In this document: one piece after another, positions 1 to 5,095 of the stretch
How positions within the stretch are numbered: position 1 is the first letter of the stretch
Layout: every line of letters starts with the position of its first letter
From: JAWLFY01 sp964462125
GTDB taxonomy: Bacteria > Planctomycetota > Planctomycetia > Pirellulales > Pirellulaceae
Assembly (NCBI GenBank): GCA_964462125.1
Contig: CAYWXT010000318.1
Location: forward strand, 1 to 5,113
Length of the DNA stretch: 5,113 nt
Direction: 5' to 3'
The notes under the pieces: generated by a model
What the model saw: only the letters and a program-made list of their open reading frames with translations
What the model was told of the DNA's origin: nothing
The model's database searches: none
Translations under genes and position numbers: made by a program

Positions 1-252
1 GCGAAAGCGTCCGAGCCGCGGATCGGCGGAGTGAAAATCACCGCGAAGGAACCGCAACGCGAACTCCTGAAACACTTCGTCGGCCGCGTCCGGGTCTCTC
101 AACGCCCCGAGCAGGTAGCGACGGACGGCGCCGCCGTAGCGATCAAGCATCTCCTGCTGTGCCGAGCGGACACTATCGGGCTTTCCGTCATGGGCGCGGC
201 GAACGACAGACCACAACGTCACGATCTGGCTGAGATGTTGGTCGTCGGCCAT
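1..252 (-). CDS. ECF-type RNA polymerase sigma factor, N-terminal part (cut by window edge)
   Basis: Reading from the ATG at 252 down to 1 gives 84 codons with no stop; the rest lies outside the window. ECF sigma factors replace the housekeeping sigma on RNA polymerase and direct it to a small set of promoters. The segment has an N-terminal helix (about residues 8-21, 'LSQIVTLWSVVRRAH') and then a sigma region 2 signature. The latter includes 'LDRYGGAVRRYLLGALRD' (36-53), the acidic 'DAADEVFQEFALRF' (55-68) and 'RGDF' (70-73), with region 2.3/2.4 starting near 'DPRLGRFR' at the edge. This matches my memory of the planctomycete sigma-70-like ECF group often found near Ser/Thr kinase genes. The ATG is preferred because no in-frame ATG lies upstream and the protein starts just before the conserved helix; a weak GAG lies about 9 nt upstream. 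It is divergent from the kinase gene with 202 bp between starts. The ECF subgroup cannot be named without region 4. Confidence 0.88.
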   Translation of the reverse strand, partial: MADDQHLSQIVTLWSVVRRAHDGKPDSVRSAQQEMLDRYGGAVRRYLLGALRDPDAADEVFQEFALRFLRGDFHSADPRLGRFR

Positions 253-332
253 CGGAAGGTTTCTCAAGCTCCGGAACCGCGCGGGCCCAAATTCATTCCA
301 TCGGTGGGCGGGTTCGGCGTTGGACCGGCGAT

Positions 333-359
333 GTAGGGGATAGCGACTCGTTTGTGACA
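333..359 (-). promoter_or_regulatory. Possible ECF promoter for the sigma gene (weak candidate)
   Basis: On the minus strand the same heptamer that forms the kinase -35 reads TGTCACA (359-353), because TGTNACA is self-complementary apart from its centre. Fourteen nt downstream is CCCTAC (338-333), one base off the CCGTAC form of the -10 seen upstream of the glycine-repeat gene. Spacing equals that of the kinase copy. It would give a leader of roughly 75 nt before the sigma ATG and allow autoregulation. The -10 match is imperfect, so this is speculative. Confidence 0.3.
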
Positions 360-379
360 ACGGGTCACCCGCGCCGTTA
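353..379 (+). promoter_or_regulatory. Candidate ECF-type promoter for the kinase gene (motif copy 1)
   Basis: TGTGACA at 353-359 (preceded by T's) and CCGTTA at 374-379 are separated by 14 nt. The same pair with 13-14 nt spacing occurs before the two other plus-strand genes. ECF promoters typically have an AAC-like -35 and a CGT-like -10 with about 16 nt between those cores, as here. A sigma-70 reading (TTGTGA/TATGCT) would need a 20-nt spacer and is poor. The predicted start near 386 leaves a leader of about 70 nt. An inverted repeat GTGAC-N5-GTCAC (354-368) overlaps the -35 and spacer and could be an operator or chance. Confidence 0.6.
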
Positions 380-398
380 TGCTAGCCCACGGCGGGAA

Positions 399-423
399 CA
401 TCGACCAGCCAACCGCGTCGATG
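399..423 (+). other. Leader hairpin upstream of the kinase gene
   Basis: CATCGAC (399-405) and GTCGATG (417-423) are perfect complements with an 11-nt loop. It lies in the presumed 5' leader, ending 17 nt before the purine-rich GAGGGA ribosome site (441-446). No T-tract follows, so it is not a terminator. Its function is unknown. Confidence 0.4.
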
Positions 424-454
424 GGAAACCGCCACACTTCGAGGGATTCGGCGG

Positions 455-2443
455 ATGACGCCCGAACTCGATGACGACGAACGACGCCGGACCGGTCCCG
501 CAGACGCGCCGGAGCATGACTCCTGCGCATCAGGGGCGTGTGCGGAAAATTCCCGGGAATCGCCGTTGACCGCCGGTGCGCCCTCGCTGCCGATGGCACT
601 TCCCGCCGCGGGCGGCGCGTTTCCGCCGGCTCGCTCTCCCTCATCCGCTCTTTCGCTCGCCGATATCAAGGCGGGAGATCGGCTCGGTGAGTTTGAGCTG
701 TTGGAGGAGCTCGGCCGGGGCGGATTCGGTTGTGTCTTTCTGGCCCGCCAAAGCTCGCTCGATCGGCTGGTCGCGTTGAAGGTGACGCCGGACTACGGGG
801 CCGAGGGACGGACGCTGGCGCAGCTTGAACACGAAAACATTGTCCGCGTCTTTTCCGAGACGCGAGACCCGGAGACCGGTCTGCGATGGCTGTGCATGCA
901 GTACGTCGCCGGCCCGACGCTGCAGCGTACGATGTCGCAACTGCAGCAGCTCGATCCGTCGCAATGGTCGGGTCAGCGTTTGCTACAGATCATCGACGGG
1001 TTGAATCTGGAGAAGGTTCGCTTCGATCCGACAGCCTTGCGGGATCGTGAGCTGGTCAGCGAATCGGATTGGGTGGAGACCGTCGCTTGGATTGGAATGC
1101 GATTGGCCGAGGCGTTGGCGTATGCGTTCGAGCGTGGCGTGTTGCACCGGGACATCAAGCCGGCGAACGTCTTGTTCAGTCAATACGGCCAGCCGATGCT
1201 GGCCGACTTCAATCTGGCCTTTCAGGCAACTCCGGGGGTCGATGACGCGGCGGCCAGTTTCGGTGGAACGCTGTCGTACATGTCTCCGGAGTCGCTCGAT
1301 GCATTCAATCCGAATCACCCGGCCGGGCCGAACACGACCGATCATCGCTCGGACCTCTACTCGCTCGGAGTGGTCCTGTACCAATTGCGTCACGGACGTT
1401 TGCCGTTTCGATCGGTGGGACTGCAAACGCGCCCCAGCCCCGAGACGCTGCGAGCGATGGCGGACGAGCGTCGTCGCGGGCTTCCGACGGAATCGCACCG
1501 AGGGTGTGAGCACCCATTGGACCGGACCATTACGCGTTGCCTCGCGGCCGAACCCGACGACCGTTTCGGCGATGCGATGTCGCTGGCACGAACGCTCGAG
1601 GGGTGTCGCTTGCTGCGTGATACCGAGCGTCAGTTGGGACCGGTCGATCGGCCCGACGTCCCTGGGTTCCTGCTGACCTTCGCCGGTTTGATCGCCTTGG
1701 GGTTGGTCCCCCATTTGATCGGCAGTGGCATTCAGATCGCCTACAACACAGCTCGGATCGTGGGACAGCTGACCCCAGCGCAGCATGACGCGTTCATGAC
1801 CATGGTCTTCGTTTACAACCCGCTGGTTTACTCGCTCTGTTTCGGATCCCTGGTCGGCCGTCTGGTGGCCGTCTATCGCGGATGGCGGGCGGCAAACGGT
1901 CGATCCGAGGACGAGCCCGATATCGACGAGGCCCGCGCTCTCGCTGTGGCGCTGCCGCGCCGGGTCGCCCTCGTCGGCTGCCTCGGCTGGTTCCCGGGGG
2001 CGGTCGCGTTTCCGCTCGGCATGGTCTGGCTTGCGGGGCCGCTGCCGCTGCCACTCTGGGGACACTTTCTGATCTCCTTCGCGATGGCTGGTTTGATCGC
2101 CGTCACCTACTCCTTCCTCGGTACCCAGTTGCTCGTGTTGCGATGGATGTACCCGAGGATGTGGCGAGAGTTACGCGATTTCCGGCTCCGAACCGACAGG
2201 GAACTACGACCCGTTCGTCCCCGCGTGCACACGTTTCAGATGCTGGCTGGAATCATTCCCCTGCTCGGCGCAGTGTTGTTGTTGGCGGTCAGTCCCCGGG
2301 CGGTCAGCGTCGCCGAATTTGAGGTCTTTCGCTGGCTCGTGGCCTTCCTGATCCTGATGGGCATCGCGGGGACTCAGCTGGCGAACTCGGCGGACCGTCA
2401 GGTGGGGCGGGTCATCGCGGCTTTCACCGGCGGTGACCGCTGA
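455..2443 (+). CDS. Transmembrane Ser/Thr protein kinase (planctomycete type)
   Basis: This 662-residue Hanks-type kinase phosphorylates Ser/Thr on unidentified partners; the catalytic domain should be cytoplasmic. Residues 1-70 are low-complexity and probably disordered. The kinase domain spans about 80-385: glycine loop GRGGFG (87-92), ATP lysine K109 in 'VALKV', likely alphaC Glu E117, hinge 'LCMQYVAGPTLQ' (146-157), catalytic loop HRDIKPAN (231-238), metal loop DFN (251-253, Gly of DFG replaced by Asn), 'YMSPE' (275-279), D300 in 'SDLYSLG', and R370 in 'DDRF'. Key catalytic residues are all present, so activity is expected. About 50 extra residues (roughly 160-210) sit before the catalytic loop. 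Six hydrophobic segments follow (about 404-423, 447-475, 503-527, 536-562, 593-613, 624-642), placing the C-terminus inside; no PASTA or other known sensor repeat is seen. The ATG is chosen for GAGGGA 8 nt upstream. Its neighbours are a divergent sigma gene and two exported-protein genes; its signal and substrate are unknown. Confidence 0.96.
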   Translation: MTPELDDDERRRTGPADAPEHDSCASGACAENSRESPLTAGAPSLPMALPAAGGAFPPARSPSSALSLADIKAGDRLGEFELLEELGRGGFGCVFLARQSSLDRLVALKVTPDYGAEGRTLAQLEHENIVRVFSETRDPETGLRWLCMQYVAGPTLQRTMSQLQQLDPSQWSGQRLLQIIDGLNLEKVRFDPTALRDRELVSESDWVETVAWIGMRLAEALAYAFERGVLHRDIKPANVLFSQYGQPMLADFNLAFQATPGVDDAAASFGGTLSYMSPESLDAFNPNHPAGPNTTDHRSDLYSLGVVLYQLRHGRLPFRSVGLQTRPSPETLRAMADERRRGLPTESHRGCEHPLDRTITRCLAAEPDDRFGDAMSLARTLEGCRLLRDTERQLGPVDRPDVPGFLLTFAGLIALGLVPHLIGSGIQIAYNTARIVGQLTPAQHDAFMTMVFVYNPLVYSLCFGSLVGRLVAVYRGWRAANGRSEDEPDIDEARALAVALPRRVALVGCLGWFPGAVAFPLGMVWLAGPLPLPLWGHFLISFAMAGLIAVTYSFLGTQLLVLRWMYPRMWRELRDFRLRTDRELRPVRPRVHTFQMLAGIIPLLGAVLLLAVSPRAVSVAEFEVFRWLVAFLILMGIAGTQLANSADRQVGRVIAAFTGGDR

Positions 2444-2475
2444 GCCATGGTGGGGAAAAGAAAAACCGCCGCTTT

Positions 2476-2502
2476 TGTAACACTCGGTCTTCAGGTCCGT
2501 AA
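2476..2502 (+). promoter_or_regulatory. Candidate ECF-type promoter for the TPR-protein gene (motif copy 2)
   Basis: TGTAACA (2476-2482) and CCGTAA (2497-2502) are separated by exactly 14 nt, the same spacing as the copy before the kinase gene, and are again preceded by a T-run. A housekeeping reading (TTGTAA/TAATTA) would need a 19-nt spacer. The spacer shares 'CGG' and 'CTTCAG' with the copy upstream of the glycine-repeat gene. A start near 2509 would place the strong hairpin at 2513-2548 at the very 5' end of the transcript. Confidence 0.6.
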
Positions 2503-2512
2503 TTAGAAGAAA

Positions 2513-2548
2513 GAGTCTCGCGCGGGCCCTTTGCCAACGCGCGGACTC
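2513..2548 (+). terminator. Strong hairpin: kinase terminator and/or leader stem-loop of the next gene
   Basis: GAGTC (2513-2517), a bulged T, then CGCGCG (2519-2524) pair with CGCGCG (2538-2543) and GACTC (2544-2548). This gives an 11-bp stem with one bulge, and the loop can add GGC/GCC (2525-2527/2533-2535). A pyrimidine tract with CTTTTC (2549-2560) follows, only a moderate U-run. It begins 70 nt after the kinase stop and ends 31 nt before the next ATG. It could terminate kinase transcription. If motif copy 2 is the promoter, it is also the first structure of the downstream mRNA, where it might stabilise or attenuate it. Confidence 0.55.
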
Positions 2549-2579
2549 CCCTTCCTTTTCAAAAACACGGAGTAAGGCC

Positions 2580-3620
2580 ATGTGCCAGAGGCGATTTGGA
2601 ACGTTGGTTATCGGACTCGCCGGCGGCTGCTTGGCGGCCCTTGCCGGATCGGCCGCGGCTCAAACCGGGCTCGCCGAGACCGGGGAAGTCCTTCGCCGAC
2701 TGCAAACTCAAAGTGGCGTGGAGGTCAACTTGGGGACCGCCGGGGGCGTCGAGGTGAAGGTCCCCGACACCGCTGCCGGTCGCTCGACTTCCCCCTTCTC
2801 GCGGTTATCCGACGCCGCGGTGGCAAACTCCGACGGCTCCACGGGGGCCGAATCGACTCGCGTCGAGCGAGACCGCAGTGGTATACGCGTGAGTATTCCT
2901 TCGGCAGCGGCCCGAGATCATACGCCGGCGTTTCAGGACGCGGAGCGGGCTGATGCAGCCTCGCGACCAGGAGTCGGGCCGCGAGTGAATCTACCCGCAG
3001 GGATCGATCGGATGATCGAATCGCTGGTGCCCGAGCTTCGCTTGGGGGCGGATGGGGCGTCGATCCAGCGGAACGATTTGCGGGCCGACACCAGCGACGG
3101 ATTCGCCGTGGAAATGGACACACCCGAGGGCCGCGTGGTGGTCAACCAGCAGGGCCTCGAAGCTTACGCCGCAGCCGTTCGTGCTTTTCGAGAACGCGAC
3201 TATCCAATGGCATTGCAGCACGCCGATGCTGCGGTCGAAGCGATGCCCCAGATGGCGAAATTCGCTCAGTTTCGCGGGTTGGCCCGGTTCACGATGAACG
3301 AGTTCACCGCGGCCGCGGAAGATGTGTACCAGGCATTGCGAATGGGCCCGGCTTGGGATTGGCCGACCGTGACAGAGTTCTACATGAAGTCAGCGGACTA
3401 TGCATCGCGTTATCGCGACCTGCAGCGGGCTGCGAAAGCAGATCCGGAGTCGGCAGAACTGCAATTCTTGGTCGCCTATCACCACATGATGCTGGGACAC
3501 CATGACGCGGCGCTGGCCGCTTGGCAACGCACAGACCAGCTCTTGCCTGACGATTCGGTGGTCACTGCGCAGCTTCGGCGACTACAGGAGCGTCCGGCGC
3601 CGATACACCCAGCTGATTGA
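2580..3620 (+). CDS. Exported TPR-repeat protein of unknown function
   Basis: This 346-residue protein has a Sec signal peptide: basic start (R4, R5), hydrophobic core (8-23), and an AAA|Q cleavage site after residue 27. C17 lies in 'AGGC', which lacks the Leu expected of a lipobox, so a soluble exported protein is favoured. Residues about 36-190 are polar and probably loosely folded, with short strand-like segments such as 'GVEVNL' (46-51), 'GVEVKV' (56-61), 'GIRVSI' (101-106) and 'FAVEMD' (175-180). Residues about 192-325 form helical TPR-like repeats, clearest at 193-226 and 291-324, with a conserved 'FRERDYPMALQHADAAVE' style. TPR arrays bind other proteins, suggesting a scaffold or assembly role outside the cytoplasm. 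The mature part has no cysteine. GGAG (2569-2572) lies 7 nt before the ATG. A candidate ECF promoter lies upstream and a strong terminator follows, so it is probably monocistronic. No named family is recognised. Confidence 0.92.
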   Translation: MCQRRFGTLVIGLAGGCLAALAGSAAAQTGLAETGEVLRRLQTQSGVEVNLGTAGGVEVKVPDTAAGRSTSPFSRLSDAAVANSDGSTGAESTRVERDRSGIRVSIPSAAARDHTPAFQDAERADAASRPGVGPRVNLPAGIDRMIESLVPELRLGADGASIQRNDLRADTSDGFAVEMDTPEGRVVVNQQGLEAYAAAVRAFRERDYPMALQHADAAVEAMPQMAKFAQFRGLARFTMNEFTAAAEDVYQALRMGPAWDWPTVTEFYMKSADYASRYRDLQRAAKADPESAELQFLVAYHHMMLGHHDAALAAWQRTDQLLPDDSVVTAQLRRLQERPAPIHPAD

Positions 3621-3639
3621 ATCGGTTCTCGATTGCGTG

Positions 3640-3678
3640 AAAGCCGCTCGTGGTTCCCAACCGCGAGCGGCTTTTTTT
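3640..3678 (+). terminator. Intrinsic (Rho-independent) terminator of the TPR-protein gene
   Basis: The left arm 3640-3655 (AAAGCCGCTCGTGGTT) pairs with 3659-3674 across a CCC loop with one G-U wobble, giving a 16-bp stem. Seven T's at 3672-3678 complete it. It starts 19 nt after the stop at 3620 and separates this gene from the downstream one, which therefore needs its own promoter. Confidence 0.95.
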
Positions 3679-3688
3679 GCGCTTTTTC

Positions 3689-3714
3689 TGTAACAACACC
3701 GGCTTCAGCCGTAC
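3689..3714 (+). promoter_or_regulatory. Candidate ECF-type promoter for the glycine-repeat gene (motif copy 3)
   Basis: TGTAACA (3689-3695) and CCGTAC (3709-3714) are 13 nt apart, one less than the two upstream copies. It lies immediately after the terminator, where a promoter must exist for the next gene. No sigma-70 -10 hexamer is evident. The spacer contains the palindrome CGGCT-TC-AGCCG (3700-3711), part of which resembles the copy-2 spacer. A start near 3721 leaves a leader of about 85 nt. Confidence 0.58.
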
Positions 3715-3726
3715 GAGAGGGTGAAG

Positions 3727-3748
3727 TCGACCGCGGGTCGAAACCCGC
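3727..3748 (+). other. Two mutually exclusive leader hairpins
   Basis: TCGACC (3727-3732) pairs with GGTCGA (3736-3741) across GCG. Alternatively GCGGGT (3733-3738) pairs with ACCCGC (3743-3748) across a CGAA tetraloop. They share bases, so only one can form; the second looks more stable. They sit near the presumed 5' end of the mRNA, about 57 nt before the ATG. No T-tract follows and no known riboswitch class is recognised. Confidence 0.4.
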
Positions 3749-3804
3749 AAACACGTTGAAACGCAAGTCCTGAAAACGAAACCTCATCTCGTGGAGTTTG
3801 GATC

Positions 3805-5052
3805 ATGAAACGCTCTGTAAAAACGCTGTTGGCGGGCCTGCTCAGTTTGGCTCTGACCCACTCAGGTTCCCTGGTTCACGCCCAGTTCGACCTCGGAAAG
3901 TTGGGAAAGCAGCTCGGGAACGCGGCCCAAAACTCTCACGGGAATAGCGGCCCCAGCCTGCCGAAGTTCGGGTCGTCTGGGAAATCCCAAAGTAGCTCCG
4001 GGACCATGAAGCCGGCGGTGATGCCTGACAACTACAATGGCCCTGGCGAGAACTCGAATGGTCCGGGCCTGGGCTTCGGACCCAATGGACCCGAAGCGAC
4101 CTTCGGCGGAAAGAACTCCCAAGTCACGGTCGATGGTCAGGGAGGCGTGGGAGTTGGGTTGGAAACCAAGAAGGGCACCGGGATCGGCATCGGCGTCAAT
4201 GGCGGCACCGGTGAAGGCACCGGCAGCAACGGGACCGGAATCGGATACGGCGAGAACGGTGGCGTCGGCGTGGGAATCGGAAAAGATGGCGGCACGGGCG
4301 TCGGAATCGGGACCGATGGCGGCCTGGGGCTCGGCGTAGGCGAAAATGGCGGAAACGGGGTCGGGGTCGGTTCGGGCGGCGGCTTCGGGTACGGCGTTGG
4401 TAAGAACGGCGGAACGGGAGTCGGTGTCGGTCTCGATGGCGGCACCGGGATCGGCAAGGGCTACAACGGTGGCACCGGCGTCGGCATCGGCGAACAGGGC
4501 GGCGTTGGAATCGGCAAGGGAATCAACGGTGGTGTCGGCGTCGGTCACGGCATCAATGGGGGTCTGGGTATCGGCAAGGGCGTCAACGGTGGCTATGGCG
4601 AAGGGACCGGCGTCAACGGCGGAGTCGGGATCGGCAAGGGCATCAACGGCGGAGTCGGGATCGGCGAGGGCGTCAATGGCGGCGTCGGCGTCGGCACCGG
4701 GATCGATGGCGGACTGGGAGTCGGGAAGGGAATCAATGGCGGCTACGGTGAAGGAATCGGCATCGCCGGCGGCACGGGAATCGGAGTTGGCGTCAACGGC
4801 GGAACGGGTATCGGCGTCGGCGTCTTGGGCGGCACAGGAGCGGGGATCGGCATCAATGGTGGCACCGGCGCCGGCGTTGGGGCCCTCGGGGGAACCGGGG
4901 TCGGCGTCGGAGCCAACGGTGGCACGGGAGTCGGGGTTGGTGTCCTTGGCGGAGCCGCCCTCGGGGCGGCCGTCGGACCGGGAACCACGGCGACGGCCGT
5001 TGCCGGCCCAGGGGAGTTGGATGTCGACGTCGCAGTGAACCCCTTCCAGTAA
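3805..5052 (+). CDS. Exported glycine-rich decapeptide-repeat protein, probably envelope or surface structural
   Basis: This 415-residue protein has a Sec signal peptide: basic MKRSVK, hydrophobic 8-18, and VHA|Q cleavage after residue 26. Residues 27-111 are a polar G/N/S/P-rich linker. Residues 112-150 hold four irregular repeats, and residues 151-380 hold 23 perfect-length decapeptides xGGxGxGxGx with Gly invariant at positions 2, 3, 5, 7 and 9. Position 1 is Asn or Asp in 18 of 23; positions 4, 6 and 8 are mostly T, V, I or L. Residues 381-415 are a divergent end, finishing 'DVDVAVNPFQ'. There is no Cys or Trp. Alternating Gly and beta-branched residues resemble the Gly-X crystalline segments of silk fibroin, with NGG as a likely turn, suggesting stacked beta-strands or a beta-solenoid (inference). 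It is not RTX: the Asp ligands of GGxGxDxLx are absent. GGAG (3793-3796) lies 8 nt before the ATG. No named family is recognised. The reading frame is secure: signal peptide, repeat phase and ribosome site agree. Confidence 0.92.
   Translation: MKRSVKTLLAGLLSLALTHSGSLVHAQFDLGKLGKQLGNAAQNSHGNSGPSLPKFGSSGKSQSSSGTMKPAVMPDNYNGPGENSNGPGLGFGPNGPEATFGGKNSQVTVDGQGGVGVGLETKKGTGIGIGVNGGTGEGTGSNGTGIGYGENGGVGVGIGKDGGTGVGIGTDGGLGLGVGENGGNGVGVGSGGGFGYGVGKNGGTGVGVGLDGGTGIGKGYNGGTGVGIGEQGGVGIGKGINGGVGVGHGINGGLGIGKGVNGGYGEGTGVNGGVGIGKGINGGVGIGEGVNGGVGVGTGIDGGLGVGKGINGGYGEGIGIAGGTGIGVGVNGGTGIGVGVLGGTGAGIGINGGTGAGVGALGGTGVGVGANGGTGVGVGVLGGAALGAAVGPGTTATAVAGPGELDVDVAVNPFQ
4138..4974 (+). repeat. In-frame 30-bp tandem repeat array encoding decapeptides
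   Basis: The array contains 28 units counting degenerate edges; the 23 units at 4255-4944 contain no insertion or deletion. The first four (4138-4254) are irregular, including one of 9 codons, and the last (4945-4974) is degenerate. DNA identity between most units is modest because synonymous Gly codons (GGC, GGT, GGA, GGG) vary, which implies an old array held by protein-level selection. One adjacent pair, 4615-4644 and 4645-4674, differs at only 2 of 30 bases. Confidence 0.95.
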
Positions 5053-5095
5053 GCGAAATCCCTGTCGTTGGAGCTCGTGCAGTTTTCGCATTTTG
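5053..5095 (+). terminator. Weak terminator candidate after the glycine-repeat gene
   Basis: GCGAAA (5053-5058) pairs with TTTCGC (5084-5089), and CTG (5062-5064) can pair with CAG (5080-5082) inside. A short ATTTTG follows. The stem begins directly after the stop codon. The loop is long and the T-run short, so it is far weaker than the terminator at 3640-3678. The remaining bases to 5113 show nothing recognisable. Confidence 0.3.

Noticed and set aside
31..336. A 101-codon plus-strand open frame overlapping the sigma gene
   Set aside because: It lies opposite a clear sigma region 2 coding frame and shows no protein-like features.
983..2065. A 360-codon antisense open frame inside the kinase gene
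   Set aside because: High-GC shadow frame, rich in Arg, Gln and Pro, with no recognisable domain; the sense frame encodes all kinase motifs.
2475..2505. Sigma-70 promoter TTGTAA/TAATTA upstream of the TPR gene
   Set aside because: The 19-nt spacer is too long and the other two intergenic regions lack equivalents, whereas the ECF-like pair fits all three.
2580..2660. Lipoprotein signal with Cys17 of the TPR protein
   Set aside because: The residues before Cys17 are A-G-G without the usual Leu at -3, and a good signal peptidase I site AAA|Q follows at residue 27.
4255..4944. RTX calcium-binding repeats or poly-glycine II helix
   Set aside because: RTX needs nine-residue GGxGxDxLx with Asp; here the unit is ten residues with Gly instead. 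Poly-glycine II needs Gly spacing of three, but spacing here is two.
4138..4974. CRISPR array or non-coding minisatellite
   Set aside because: The repeats are contiguous 30-mers without unique spacers, stay in frame, and vary at synonymous positions, so they are coding.
3862..5091. A 409-codon open frame antisense to the glycine-repeat gene, rich in Asp-Ala repeats
   Set aside because: It is the mirror of the Gly-codon array: reverse complements of GGN/GTC/ATC codons give no stops. It has no signal peptide, ribosome site or folded-domain signature, while the plus strand has all the hallmarks of a gene.
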